A DNA stretch of 39,558 bases from Paenibacillus daejeonensis DSM 15491 (GTDB lineage: Bacteria; Bacillota; Bacilli; Paenibacillales; Paenibacillaceae): contig NZ_KB899675.1 of assembly GCF_000378385.1 (NCBI RefSeq), positions 86,171 to 125,728 of the forward strand, written 5' to 3'. Below the pieces are notes generated by a model. That model saw nothing but the letters and a program-made list of their open reading frames with translations. It searched no databases and had not been told where the DNA came from. Position 1 is the stretch's first letter, and the number at the start of each line of letters is the position of its first letter. The position numbers and the translations under genes are program-made. Shown here piece after piece: positions 15,486-24,722 of this stretch.

Positions 15486-15660
15486 TTTGCTCGCAACACC
15501 GCCAGTCGCCAGCTGTAACGCACCTTTGTTCCTCTATTTGCCCGCAGCACCGCCAGCCGCCAGCTGTAACGCACCTTTGTTCCTTTATTTGTCCGCATCT
15601 CCGCCAGCCGCCAGCAGTAACACACCTTTGTTCCTCTATTTGCTCGCAACACCGCCAGCC
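15486..15660. repeat. 51-bp repeat array, family B in reverse orientation (about 3.4 copies)
   Basis: The recurrent CTGTAAC-like anchor lies at 15513, 15564 and 15615, exactly 51 bp apart. The units are the reverse complement of the 611-1222 family (TTCCTCTATTTG corresponds to CAAATAGAGGAA). The tract fills the gap between the operon terminator and the lacI-type promoter. A longer lacI reading from 15469 would translate the repeats, which I reject. Confidence 0.93.
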
Positions 15661-15666
15661 AAGTTC

Positions 15667-15675
15667 TGCTATAAT
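15667..15675 (+). promoter_or_regulatory. Extended -10 promoter of the LacI-family gene
   Basis: TGCTATAAT is a perfect extended -10 element. No good -35 hexamer is seen at normal spacing, as is usual for extended -10 promoters. It begins immediately beyond the last repeat unit. Confidence 0.6.
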
Positions 15676-15711
15676 GGGACAAGAATTGAGTGGAGGAAGG
15701 AAGCGTACCGA

Positions 15712-16749
15712 TTGAGACAGATCACGATTTATGATATCGCCAAGGAAGCGAATGTGTCGGTTGCGACAGTGTCCCGAGTGTTGAACGGCACGGCCCCGGT
15801 CAGAAAGTCGACCCGTGCAAAAGTCGAGGCGCTCATTCAGAGTTACAACTTTCAACCGAACGGAATGGCCAGAAGCCTATTGAAGAATGAAACCGGCATT
15901 ATTGGGCTGATCGTGCCGGACTTAACAAACCCCTTCTACCCAGAGGTGTTTGCCGGTGCGGAGCACGCGGCCCATCAGCTGGGGTACACCTTCTTGTTAA
16001 GCAATTCGATCGGTGATTATGCCAAAGAATCAGATTATCTGCACCTGATGCGTGAAAAACGGGTGGACGGCATCCTGTTCATGGGCGGGCGTGTAAACCT
16101 GAAGCAGTGCGAGCCTCACTTAGCCCAGGAGCTGGAGCAGGTAGCAAGTGTCATTCCGACAGTACTCGTGAATGGTGCGATCCGCAATAGCAATCTGGTA
16201 AGCGTACTGACGGATGAAGGCGCCGGGACCGCGCTGGCTGTGCAGCATCTCATCGAGCTGGGACATCGGGACATTGCCTTCCTTGGTGGTGAAAGCCATA
16301 TGTCGACAGCTGCGATCAAGCTGCGGGCTTACCGCAAAGTGTTGAAGGACGCAGGACTGAAGCTGCTCCCCGAATGGCAGCTGATGGACAGCTTCTCCAT
16401 TGACTCGGGCAAACGTCAGATGAAGCACCTGTTATCGTTGACCGAACGTCCGACAGCGGTGGTATGTGTCAATGATTACAATGCGATTGGCGCTATCAAG
16501 GCAGCAGTGGAGGCGGGGCTGAGTGTCCCTGAGGATATCTCGGTGGTGGGATTTGACGACATTCCGCTAGCACATCATTTCATTCCTGAACTGACAACCG
16601 TATCGCAGCAAGCGAACGACTTGGGACGGACCGCGGTAGGGGTGTTGAAGCAGATGATGGAGGGCCAGAAGGTGAAAAAGCAACATATGCTCGAGCCCCA
16701 TCTTATTGTCCGTCAAAGCACCCGCACGCTTGTGCAGCATGATGTATAA
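15712..16749 (+). CDS. LacI-family transcriptional regulator, 345 aa
   Basis: Sugar-responsive DNA-binding regulator. The N-terminal LacI helix-turn-helix reads ITIYDIAKEANVSVATVSRV, followed by the hinge helix and a periplasmic-binding-like sensor core (GIIGLIVPDLTNPFYPEVFA through VVGFDDIPLAHHFIPELTTV). TTG 15712 is the start, preceded by GGAGGAAGG and placing the HTH at the very N-terminus as in the family. It is transcribed from its own promoter and followed by a terminator. The carbohydrate operon begins 196 bp downstream with two palindromes of the kind LacI proteins bind, so local control of that operon is likely. Confidence 0.93.
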   Translation: MRQITIYDIAKEANVSVATVSRVLNGTAPVRKSTRAKVEALIQSYNFQPNGMARSLLKNETGIIGLIVPDLTNPFYPEVFAGAEHAAHQLGYTFLLSNSIGDYAKESDYLHLMREKRVDGILFMGGRVNLKQCEPHLAQELEQVASVIPTVLVNGAIRNSNLVSVLTDEGAGTALAVQHLIELGHRDIAFLGGESHMSTAAIKLRAYRKVLKDAGLKLLPEWQLMDSFSIDSGKRQMKHLLSLTERPTAVVCVNDYNAIGAIKAAVEAGLSVPEDISVVGFDDIPLAHHFIPELTTVSQQANDLGRTAVGVLKQMMEGQKVKKQHMLEPHLIVRQSTRTLVQHDV

Positions 16750-16764
16750 GGGTAACTGCTCATG

Positions 16765-16791
16765 GCCGTTAGTGCAATAACGGCTTTTTTT
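16765..16791 (+). terminator. Terminator of the LacI-family gene
   Basis: GCCGTTA and TAACGGC pair around GTGCAA, followed by seven T. A strong intrinsic terminator. Confidence 0.92.
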
Positions 16792-16830
16792 GTGACGAGA
16801 GAGCCTTGAAAAGATTTGTTAGAAATTGTA

Positions 16831-16860
16831 TTGACCAATAGATAACGAGCAGTCTATAAT
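16831..16860 (+). promoter_or_regulatory. Promoter of the carbohydrate transport operon
   Basis: TTGACC (16831-16836) and a perfect TATAAT (16855-16860) are spaced 18 bp. The -10 overlaps the left arm of the palindromic operator. Confidence 0.8.
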
Positions 16861-16916
16861 GAAATGGGTTTCATGAAACCCTTTACATAAACTCTTTTAT
16901 GAAACCCATTTCATTA
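16857..16916. promoter_or_regulatory. Operator: 18-bp perfect inverted repeat with LacI-type half-sites
   Basis: TAATGAAATGGGTTTCAT (16857-16874) recurs as its exact reverse complement at 16899-16916. Each arm contains TGAAA-TGGG-TTTCA, which resembles a CcpA cre box with the central CG changed, as is common for dedicated LacI-family operators. The two site centres are 40 bp apart. A further perfect 16-bp palindrome, GGGTTTCATGAAACCC, lies at 16866-16881. Occupancy would cover the -10 and the start of the transcript, so repression by the upstream LacI-family protein is the natural reading. Confidence 0.75.
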
Positions 16917-16945
16917 ATTTACCATTAAGGGGAGTGTATTGAATC

Positions 16946-18361
16946 GTGAAGAAGAACCACAAGAAAGTGAAGCTGTCTATGTTGCTCCTTGCTATGCTTC
17001 TTGTACTCGCTGCCTGTAGCGGTAACAATGCGGGAACGCCGCAACCAAGCGATCCCCCCGAGACAGAAACCGAAGCCCCGCCTGCCGAAGAAGAAGCAGA
17101 ACTGGAGGAGCCGAAGGTCGATCTCGGTGGCAGAGAGGTACGAATTTCGCAATGGTGGGATGCATCACCCAAGGGTGATTCGGTAGCCGACGAACTGGCC
17201 CGTGAGCGAATTGCCAAGGTTGAAGAGAAATATAACGTCACGATTAGTTATCTGGACACGGAGTATTGGTCGACTTCGGAGAAGCTGTCTGCCTCCGTCA
17301 TGGCCAATGACCCATTTGCAGAAATTGTCCGGATTCCGGACGGCTTCATCTGGGGACTCATGAACGGTGGCTTCCTGACACCGCTGAACGATTGTGTCGC
17401 GGATTCGCGGATGTCGGATGTCATGATTGAGGCCATGAAGTTTGGCGGCGATCAGGTATATGGGCTGGAGGGCTGGTTTAACGACAACGAGAGCGGCATG
17501 TTCTACAACAAACGGATCTTCAGAGAAGCAGGGCTCAAGAATCCTCAGGAACTGATGGATGAAGGCAATTGGAACTGGGCAGCGATGGTCGATGCAGCCA
17601 AGAAGCTGACAGTTGATAACAACGGAGACGGCAAGCCTGACCAGTACGGACTTGCAGGTGCGCACTATGTCTTGTCTGAGCTCATGATTGCAAGTAATGG
17701 CGGACGCATCTACGACGAGTCGGAAGGCAAAGTGATGTTTGATTCTCCCGAATCCATGGAAGCGCTTAATCTCCTGCACAGCCTGTACAACGAGCACAAG
17801 GTCGTGAAGGAAAACGAGGGCAACGATTGGGAAGATCCAGCCAAATACTTCGCAGAAGGGATCATTGCGATGTACCCAGGCGGTCTGTGGGAAATCGAAG
17901 GACGTATTATCGATAAGCTGAAGGACGATTGGGGTTATGTTTATTTCCCGAAAGGTCCGCAAGCCGATAAATACTTGGATCGTCTTGGTGGAACTGAAAC
18001 CGTTGTCATTCCCCGGGGCGTGCAGGATGCCGACGTAATGGTCAAAATTTGGGCGGAGCTGCAGGACTTTGATAATTGGGAAGAGAACCGCCGATTGTCG
18101 CTGGAGAACGTCTTGCCAGACGAAACGTCTGTAGCCAATGCGATGAATGATAATGGTGAAGCAGAGCGTGTATTCGGCGGGCGGTTCGGTGGACTTGGCA
18201 TCAAGGATCATCTTGATTCGGTCACGGAGAAGTTCATTACTGGCGAGACAACACCTTCCACGGGCATTGCTCAAGTGGTCGGACCGGCACAGGCCGCTGC
18301 CGACAAGGTGCTGAGCGGCGAGATCGACGAGGAGGAAGAAGAAGCGGGTGGCGAAGGGTAA
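16946..18361 (+). CDS. Carbohydrate ABC transporter substrate-binding lipoprotein, 471 aa
   Basis: Extracellular sugar receptor of the family 1 (UgpB/MalE-like) type. A basic N-terminus and hydrophobic core end in lipobox LAAC (Cys about residue 24). An acidic Pro/Glu-rich linker follows, then the binding fold: VRISQWWDASPKGDSVADEL, GMFYNKRIFREAGLKNPQEL, FAEGIIAMYPGGLWEIEGR. The C-terminus is a run of acidic residues (EIDEEEEEAGGEG), which is unusual. The start is GTG 16946 behind AAGGGGAG. It is the first gene of the operon and probably the best expressed, since a stable hairpin follows it. Confidence 0.92.
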   Translation: MKKNHKKVKLSMLLLAMLLVLAACSGNNAGTPQPSDPPETETEAPPAEEEAELEEPKVDLGGREVRISQWWDASPKGDSVADELARERIAKVEEKYNVTISYLDTEYWSTSEKLSASVMANDPFAEIVRIPDGFIWGLMNGGFLTPLNDCVADSRMSDVMIEAMKFGGDQVYGLEGWFNDNESGMFYNKRIFREAGLKNPQELMDEGNWNWAAMVDAAKKLTVDNNGDGKPDQYGLAGAHYVLSELMIASNGGRIYDESEGKVMFDSPESMEALNLLHSLYNEHKVVKENEGNDWEDPAKYFAEGIIAMYPGGLWEIEGRIIDKLKDDWGYVYFPKGPQADKYLDRLGGTETVVIPRGVQDADVMVKIWAELQDFDNWEENRRLSLENVLPDETSVANAMNDNGEAERVFGGRFGGLGIKDHLDSVTEKFITGETTPSTGIAQVVGPAQAAADKVLSGEIDEEEEEAGGEG

Positions 18362-18382
18362 TCCGAAGCCACACTGATGGTA

Positions 18383-18435
18383 TGAGGGCGGGGGTTACCA
18401 CAAAAGACTGACCCGGATCGATCACCCCGCCCTTA
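18383..18435 (+). other. Intercistronic stem-loop behind the binding-protein gene
   Basis: GGGCGGGG (18386-18393) pairs with CCCCGCCC (18425-18432), and weaker pairs extend it outward, around a 31-base loop. There is no T-run. It probably protects the first message or attenuates transcription, setting a surplus of receptor over the downstream genes. Confidence 0.55.
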
Positions 18436-18468
18436 GTATTGGTGCCGAAAGCAGAAGGGAGGATTGAG

Positions 18469-21396
18469 GTGAAATACGCAAAGTCCAAAAGCGTGATCAT
18501 CTGGTGTGCCGTATTTCTTGTGCTTGCTGCAATGGCAGTCTATCTCATGATCCGCGGGGGCGTCAGCGATCCTCGAACTGCGATGCGCGCGGTAGCTGCT
18601 CCTGACGGCCAGCCTGTATTCGCGGCTGCGAGCGCTGTCGAGGGAAGCTACGCGCATTATCGTCAGCAGCATGAAGGAGCGCCACTGCCTGACACAGATA
18701 TTATCATCCGTGGCGTGGATTTCACCGCCTCTACAGATATGTCTCCGATAACGGTTACGGAGCTGGGAGACGAGCGGGGCGAGTTCATAGAGACAGGAGA
18801 GAGTGGCACGATTGAGTGGGAGGTCGATGTGCCTGATGCGGGATTGTACCATCTGGCCATTCGTTACTATCCTACTGCGGGCAAGAGCTCCGCAATTGAA
18901 CGATCCCTATTGATTGATGGTGAGCTGCCATTTGACAGTGCTCGCAATCTGATTTTTCACCGCATCTGGACCAATGAGCACGACGACATGCTGCAAGATA
19001 ATCGCGGCAATGATCTTCGTCCACGACAAGTGGAGGCGCCTCGTTGGCAAGAGGCATTTATTCGCGATTCGGAAGGCTATTATCAGGAGCCTTATGCCTT
19101 CTATTTGACGGAGGGCCGCCACACGCTGTCCCTTGCCTCCTTGCGCGAGCCGATGGCCATTGACTGGATCGCACTGACACAGTTCGAGCCGCCGCCGATG
19201 TATGAGGAACGGGCTGCCGAGTACGAGGCTGCAGGGTATCCACTAACAAGTGAACAGATCATTAAGGTTCAGGGAGAAGATGCGGTCTACAAATCTTCAC
19301 CGACGCTGTATCCCATCGCCGACCGTTCTTCACCGGCGACAGAGCCTTATCACGTATCGAAGATCCGCATGAACACGATTGGGGGCAACAACTGGCGCAG
19401 CCCCGGACACTGGATAACCTGGGAGGTCGATGTGCCCGAAGACGGGCTGTATGAGCTGGCGATCAAGAGCCGGCAAGAGCTGCTGCGGGGGACCTACTCC
19501 ACGCGCTCGTTGTGGATCGACGGGGAGATTCCGTTTCAGGAAGCCGCCAATATCCCTTTCTTCTATCATTCCGACTGGCAGATGAGTGTACCTGGCAATG
19601 GGCAAGAGCCCTATCTGTTCTACCTGACCGAAGGCAAGCATGAGTTGAAGCTCGAGGTAACGCTGGGCGCGATTGCCCCACTCCTGATGGAGGTGGAGCA
19701 AAGCCTGCTCGAGATCAACGCTATGTATCGAAAAATCTTGATGATTACCGGGAATGTGCCCGATCCGTACCGGGATTATCAATTGGATAAACAGATTCCG
19801 GATATGGTGACTGTCTTCAGGGAGCAGAGTGACATCCTGTATGCCGTATCCCAGGAGCTGGAGCGCTTGACGGGTGAGAAGAGTGACAAGACTGCGATTT
19901 TGAACAAAACCGCGTATCAGCTCGCGGATATGGCGGATCGTCCGCAATCCGTACAGCAGCGGCTGGGACAGTACAAAATCAATGCCGGCAGCGTGGGTGC
20001 GTGGATTCTGGAAGTACGCGAGCAGCCGCTGGAAATCGACTATCTGATGCTGATGTCCCCTGATGTCGAGCTGCCCCGTGCCGATGCTTCGACACCGCGC
20101 AAATTGATTCATGAAGCGGCGGCTTTCACGTATTCCTTCTTCGAGGATTACGACACGATCGGCAGCACCTCTGATGAGGGGGAGCCGGTGACCGTCTGGA
20201 TCGGTACGGGCCGTGACCAGGCGCAGGTACTCAAGGCAATGATCGATGACACGTTCACTCCGCTTACGGGAATTGGTGTCAACCTGAAGCTGGTTGGAGA
20301 AGATGTGCTGCTGCGAGCATCACTGGCCGGCGAAGGACCGGATGTCGCCTTGCAGGTAGGCAACGACGCACCTGTCAACTTCGGCATGCGCAGCGCCGCT
20401 GAAGATCTGTCGGTCTATCCGGGCTTCGACGAGGTCATGGCTCAATTCCGCGACAGTGCTGTCGTGCCTTACCGGTATGACGGTCAGGTGTTTGCCCTGC
20501 CGGAACAGCAGATTTTCAATATGCTGTTCTACCGCAAGGATATTCTGGATGAGCTGGGACTGGCTGTGCCGCAGACCTGGGACGATGTGTACGCGATGAT
20601 CCCGGTGCTGCAGAAGCATCATATGGAGCTGGCGCTGCCGATCGCCCAGACGACTGGTGTTCCCGTGCTTGAGGTGAACTGGGCGTATGCGATGCTGCTC
20701 TATCAGAACGGCGGCGAGTTCTATCTGGAGAACGGGGCGCGGAGCGGGATGGCTACGCAGATCGGTCTGGATGCGTTCAAGCAATGGACCGACTTCTACA
20801 CGAGCTACAAGCTGCCAATTATCTTCGACTTCCCGATGCGGTTCCGGACAGGGGAGATGCCGATCGGCATCCAGGACTATACCTTCTATAACTATCTGAC
20901 GGTATCCGCTCCAGAGATCAAGGGACTGTGGGAGTTCGTGCCGGTCCCGGGACTGGAGCAGCCCGATGGCAGCATTCGTCGCGATGTCGCTAGCGGCGGT
21001 ACGGCAGCGATTATGCTGCAGCAGTCGGAGAACAAGGAAGCCGCCTGGGAGTTCCTGAAATGGTGGGTGAGCAAGGATGCCCAGGTGCGATTCGGACGTG
21101 AAATGGAAGGACTGATGGGGGCGGCCGCCCGTTACCCGACGGCCAACATTGAGGCGCTCCGTGAGCTGCCCTGGCCGGCTCGCGATTATGAGAGCCTGGA
21201 GGCGCAGTGGGAGTGGGTAGCGGGTGTCCCGGAAGTTCCCGGCGGTTATTTCACCGGGCGCCATCTGGACAATGCGCTGCGAGAAGTGCTGAACAACGGT
21301 ACCAATACAGCGGATTCATTGTATGACTATGTGCAGGAAATCGACTTTGAAATCGCCCAGAAACGGGATGAATTCAATCTGGATGCCGCGGAGTAA
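18469..21396 (+). CDS. Membrane-anchored solute-binding protein fused to beta-sandwich modules, 975 aa
   Basis: A very large cell-surface protein. One membrane segment (about residues 8-30, SVIIWCAVFLVLAAMAVYLM) anchors it, with no lipobox Cys. Two similar beta-sandwich modules follow, around residues 80-245 and 285-410. Each shows a WEVDVPDAGLYHLAI or WEVDVPEDGLYELAI strand pair and a FYLTEG(R/K)H near its end, resembling carbohydrate-binding modules. A helical linker (about 410-540) leads to a family 1 extracellular solute-binding domain (about 550-975; DILDELGLAVPQTWDDVYAM, FLKWWVSKDAQVRFGREMEG). GTG 18469 is chosen because GGGAGG precedes it. The ordinary family is about 430 aa, so this is a fusion that may hold a polymer near the transporter. 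Confidence 0.85.
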   Translation: MKYAKSKSVIIWCAVFLVLAAMAVYLMIRGGVSDPRTAMRAVAAPDGQPVFAAASAVEGSYAHYRQQHEGAPLPDTDIIIRGVDFTASTDMSPITVTELGDERGEFIETGESGTIEWEVDVPDAGLYHLAIRYYPTAGKSSAIERSLLIDGELPFDSARNLIFHRIWTNEHDDMLQDNRGNDLRPRQVEAPRWQEAFIRDSEGYYQEPYAFYLTEGRHTLSLASLREPMAIDWIALTQFEPPPMYEERAAEYEAAGYPLTSEQIIKVQGEDAVYKSSPTLYPIADRSSPATEPYHVSKIRMNTIGGNNWRSPGHWITWEVDVPEDGLYELAIKSRQELLRGTYSTRSLWIDGEIPFQEAANIPFFYHSDWQMSVPGNGQEPYLFYLTEGKHELKLEVTLGAIAPLLMEVEQSLLEINAMYRKILMITGNVPDPYRDYQLDKQIPDMVTVFREQSDILYAVSQELERLTGEKSDKTAILNKTAYQLADMADRPQSVQQRLGQYKINAGSVGAWILEVREQPLEIDYLMLMSPDVELPRADASTPRKLIHEAAAFTYSFFEDYDTIGSTSDEGEPVTVWIGTGRDQAQVLKAMIDDTFTPLTGIGVNLKLVGEDVLLRASLAGEGPDVALQVGNDAPVNFGMRSAAEDLSVYPGFDEVMAQFRDSAVVPYRYDGQVFALPEQQIFNMLFYRKDILDELGLAVPQTWDDVYAMIPVLQKHHMELALPIAQTTGVPVLEVNWAYAMLLYQNGGEFYLENGARSGMATQIGLDAFKQWTDFYTSYKLPIIFDFPMRFRTGEMPIGIQDYTFYNYLTVSAPEIKGLWEFVPVPGLEQPDGSIRRDVASGGTAAIMLQQSENKEAAWEFLKWWVSKDAQVRFGREMEGLMGAAARYPTANIEALRELPWPARDYESLEAQWEWVAGVPEVPGGYFTGRHLDNALREVLNNGTNTADSLYDYVQEIDFEIAQKRDEFNLDAAE

Positions 21397-21410
21397 AGGA
21401 GGGCTGTGCA

Positions 21411-22382
21411 GTGCAAAGTGCAAAAGTAACGGCTGAGACCATCACACAGCCGACAGCGGAAAGGCCGGCATCCGGCATCCGGCGAAAATGGGCGTTGTTT
21501 GCCTCGGATATGAAGCGGGATAAGCATCTGTTCGTTCTCATGGCACCTTATATGCTGCTATTTGGAATGTTCACGGTGCTCCCGGTCATCATCTCGATTT
21601 TTTTCAGCTTTACCTATTTCAATATGCTGGAGGCGCCGCGTTGGATCGGTTGGGATAATTACGCCCGGCTGCTGTGGAGTGATGATGTCTTTCTGATCGG
21701 TTTGAAAAACACGCTGATCTTCGCCGTCATCACCGGTCCTGTCAGCTACCTGGCCTGCTTTGTGTTTGCCTGGCTCATTAACGAGCTGCGGCCCAAGGTT
21801 CGGGCGTTCATGACGCTGATCTTTTTTGCACCATCCATTTCAGGCAATGTGTTCTTCATCTGGCAGATCATCTTCTCCAGTGATGCGTACGGCATCATCA
21901 ATGGCTTCCTGATGCGGATCGGTTATCTTAACGAGCCCATTCAGTGGCTGCAGGATCCGCAGTACATGCTGGGCATCATCATCATTGTGCAGCTGTGGCT
22001 GAGTCTGGGCACGAGCTTCCTCGCCTTTATCGCCGGTCTACAGACGGTGGATCGGACCTTGTACGAAGCGGGTGCCGTGGATGGTGTGCGCAACCGCTGG
22101 CAGGAGCTGTGGTATATTACGCTTCCTTCGATGCGTCCGCAGCTGATGTTCGGTGCGGTCATCCAGATTACAGCTTCGCTCGCGGTTGCTGATGTCTCGA
22201 TGGCGCTGGCAGGGTTCCCGAGCGTCCAGTACGGCGCGCACACGGTCGTCACCCATTTGGTCGATTACGGGACTATCCGGTTTGAAATGGGTTATGCATC
22301 TGCCATTGCCACCATCTTGTTTATGCTTATGCTGGGCACGAACCTGATCGTTCAGAAGTTGCTGCGAAAGGTAGGGGAGTAG
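21411..22382 (+). CDS. Sugar ABC transporter permease (MalF/LplB type), 323 aa
   Basis: Inner-membrane subunit with six hydrophobic segments after a 40-residue cytosolic N-terminus. The ATPase-docking EAA loop reads YEAGAVDGVRNRWQELWYIT LPSM. The GTG start at 21411 follows AAAGGAGGG by seven bases. It pairs with the permease at 22387, four bases downstream. No ATP-binding gene is present in the whole locus, so a shared MsmX/UgpC-type ATPase is expected, as for many Gram-positive sugar importers. Confidence 0.92.
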   Translation: MQSAKVTAETITQPTAERPASGIRRKWALFASDMKRDKHLFVLMAPYMLLFGMFTVLPVIISIFFSFTYFNMLEAPRWIGWDNYARLLWSDDVFLIGLKNTLIFAVITGPVSYLACFVFAWLINELRPKVRAFMTLIFFAPSISGNVFFIWQIIFSSDAYGIINGFLMRIGYLNEPIQWLQDPQYMLGIIIIVQLWLSLGTSFLAFIAGLQTVDRTLYEAGAVDGVRNRWQELWYITLPSMRPQLMFGAVIQITASLAVADVSMALAGFPSVQYGAHTVVTHLVDYGTIRFEMGYASAIATILFMLMLGTNLIVQKLLRKVGE

Positions 22383-22386
22383 CGAT

Positions 22387-23250
22387 ATGAAACTGACCTT
22401 GAGGCTCGGCAAACGGTTAAACCGGTCCTGGCAAGTGGATGCGATGCTCATGCTGCTGCTTGGGGTATTCGGCGCCTTTATGGCCATCCCGTTAATTTAC
22501 GTCATTAATAACGCGTTCAAGCCGCTGGATGAGCTGTTTATTTTCCCACCCAAGCTGTTTGTCCGCAATCCGACATTCGAAAACTTTGGGGATTTGCTGC
22601 AGGTGATGAAGGGCTCATGGGTTCCGTTTTCCCGATACATCTTCAATACATTCTTCATCACCGCGGCGGGGACGGCGGGCCATATTCTTCTGGCCTCGGC
22701 AGCGGCGTATCCGCTGGCCAAGCACAAATTTCGCGGGCACAAAGTGCTCTTTACGATCATCGTTTTGTCACTCATGTTCTCGCCGCATGTGACAGCGATC
22801 CCCAACTACATGATTATGTCGAGCATCGGTTGGATTGATTCCTACAAAGCGCTCATCATCCCGGCTTTCGCTTTTCCGCTCGGCTTGTATCTGATGAAGC
22901 AGTTCATGGAGCAAATTCCAGACGCACTGCTGGAGGCGGCCAAGATTGACGGCGCGAGTGAATACCGGATCTTCTGGCAGATCGTCATGCCGCTCGTCAA
23001 GCCGGCCTGGCTCACGCTGCTCATCCTGATGATGCAAATGCTGTGGGGCGCGGACGGTGGCAGCTTCATTTACAGTGAGCAGCTCAAAACGATGCATTTC
23101 GCCATGGGCCAGATCATCCAGGGCGGGATCGCCCGGGCCGGCGCAGGAGCGGCTGTGGCGGTGGTCGTCATGATCGTACCAATCGTTACCTTTCTGTTGT
23201 CGCAGAGCAGTGTCATCCAGACGATGGCTTCGTCCGGCATGAAGGATTAA
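22387..23250 (+). CDS. Carbohydrate ABC transporter permease (MalG/AraQ type), 287 aa
   Basis: Second membrane subunit of the first permease pair. Hydrophobic segments begin at about residue 18; the EAA loop is LEAAKIDGASEYRIFWQIVM. The ATG start has AGGGGAG before it and lies four bases after the upstream stop. Together with the preceding gene it forms the channel fed by one of the two binding proteins. Confidence 0.92.
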   Translation: MKLTLRLGKRLNRSWQVDAMLMLLLGVFGAFMAIPLIYVINNAFKPLDELFIFPPKLFVRNPTFENFGDLLQVMKGSWVPFSRYIFNTFFITAAGTAGHILLASAAAYPLAKHKFRGHKVLFTIIVLSLMFSPHVTAIPNYMIMSSIGWIDSYKALIIPAFAFPLGLYLMKQFMEQIPDALLEAAKIDGASEYRIFWQIVMPLVKPAWLTLLILMMQMLWGADGGSFIYSEQLKTMHFAMGQIIQGGIARAGAGAAVAVVVMIVPIVTFLLSQSSVIQTMASSGMKD

Positions 23251-23276
23251 GGGAGTGGGGGCGTTTAAGGTTGAAG

Positions 23277-24722
23277 ATGAAGCAAGCATTTATCATCCTG
23301 GCGGCGGCGTTGCTCCTCGCCAGTATCCGTCCGGCACCGGCTGCAGCGGCGCCGTATGAAGGATATGTCTATTCCTATTGGGGAGAAGCTGTTCATTCGC
23401 CGATTGCTTACCTGCCCAGTCGTTCGATTACCGGCCAGGAGGCGGGAGGCGAGGCTTGGCTTGCTGCCAATGACTTGTTCGCGACGGCTGATGGTTTGCT
23501 GTACATTCTGGATTCCGAATCCGGCAGCATCACCGTACTGGATCAGGAGTGGCAGCTGGCCAGCCGGATTGAATCGTTCGAGCGGGACGGTGAGCAGGAC
23601 CAGTTCCGCAATCCAGAGGGCCTCTTCGTCACGCCGGCGGGTCATATCTATGTGGCGGATACTGACAACGGACGTGTCATTGAGCTTGGTCCGGGCGGCG
23701 AGTTTATCCGGGAGATCGGAGCGCCGGAATCCGACGTGCTGAGCGCAGGGTTTACCTTTTTTCCGCGCAAAGTGATTGTCGACAAGGCTGGACGAATCTA
23801 TGTGATTGCCCGGGGCGTATTCGATGGCATTATCGAGTTTGACAGCGATGGCGTATTTACCGGGTTTATGGGAACGAATCGCGTGGCCTTTGACCCGATC
23901 GACCTGTTCTGGAAGACGATCTCTACCCAAGAGCAGCGTGACAAGATGATCCGCTTCGTGCCGATTGAATTTAATAATCTGGCCTTGGACCAAGAGGGAT
24001 TCATCTATACCACGACAGCGGACCGGACTTCATTGTCCCCGGTGAAGCGGCTCAATCCGTCGGGCATTGATGTCCTCCGGATCAGTGATGAGTATTTGGC
24101 GCCAATCGGTGATTACTCCCGTGTGCGATCCACGTTCATCGATATTGATGCTGCCATGAGCGGGGTCTACCGGGTCCTGGATTCCACGCGGGGCCGGGTA
24201 TTTACCTACAACGAGGATGGCAGTCTGCTCTATGTGGTCGGAGGGCTGGGCAACCAGCAAGGCACCTTCAGGAGTCCAGTGGCTATTGCCAACTATGAAG
24301 ACCGTCTGTACGTATTGGACCGGGATCTCGGACGTGTGACAGAATTCGAAGCGACACGCTTCGGCCAGCTGGTCAATGAGGCCAATGCGCTATACGCGGG
24401 CGGCAAGCATCATGAGGCGGCCGGGCTGTGGCGGGAAGTCATCAAGCTGGATGCCAATTATGAGATGGCCTATGTCGGTATCGGCAAGTCGCTGCTCCGG
24501 CAGGGCGAATTTCAGTCAGCGCTGACGTATCTCAAGCTGGGCAACGACCGGATTTATTACTCCAAGGCACTGGCCAAGTACCGAAGAGAATATATGCAGG
24601 AGAACTTTGGCTTCTACATGACGATTCTGCTGCCCATCCTCTTGGTCGGCTTCATCGGGCGAACTCTGATGCGCAGACATAGGAAGGAGGCACAGGTCCA
24701 TGCAGTTTCTCAGGGACGCTAG
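23277..24722 (+). CDS. Exported NHL-repeat/TPR protein with C-terminal membrane anchor, 481 aa
   Basis: A surface protein built of three parts. After a signal peptide ending AAAA (about residue 25) come NHL-type six-bladed propeller repeats, for example FRNPEGLFVTPAGHIYVADT and FRSPVAIANYEDRLYVLDRD. A short tetratricopeptide pair follows at about residues 365-425 (ALYAGGKHHEAAGLWREVIK, YEMAYVGIGKSLLRQGEF). A final membrane helix (FYMTILLPILLVGFIGR) and basic tail place the C-terminus inside. ATG 23277 is favoured over TTG 23271 since AAGG lies six bases before it. It overlaps the YIP1 gene by 23 bp. Both domain types mediate protein contacts, so a scaffold role in a surface complex is likely (inference). 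Confidence 0.82.
   Translation: MKQAFIILAAALLLASIRPAPAAAAPYEGYVYSYWGEAVHSPIAYLPSRSITGQEAGGEAWLAANDLFATADGLLYILDSESGSITVLDQEWQLASRIESFERDGEQDQFRNPEGLFVTPAGHIYVADTDNGRVIELGPGGEFIREIGAPESDVLSAGFTFFPRKVIVDKAGRIYVIARGVFDGIIEFDSDGVFTGFMGTNRVAFDPIDLFWKTISTQEQRDKMIRFVPIEFNNLALDQEGFIYTTTADRTSLSPVKRLNPSGIDVLRISDEYLAPIGDYSRVRSTFIDIDAAMSGVYRVLDSTRGRVFTYNEDGSLLYVVGGLGNQQGTFRSPVAIANYEDRLYVLDRDLGRVTEFEATRFGQLVNEANALYAGGKHHEAAGLWREVIKLDANYEMAYVGIGKSLLRQGEFQSALTYLKLGNDRIYYSKALAKYRREYMQENFGFYMTILLPILLVGFIGRTLMRRHRKEAQVHAVSQGR

Noticed and set aside
15469-15711. N-terminal extension of the LacI-family protein by 81 residues
   Set aside because: It would translate the repeat array and lie upstream of the extended -10 promoter; the helix-turn-helix begins at the TTG start 15712.
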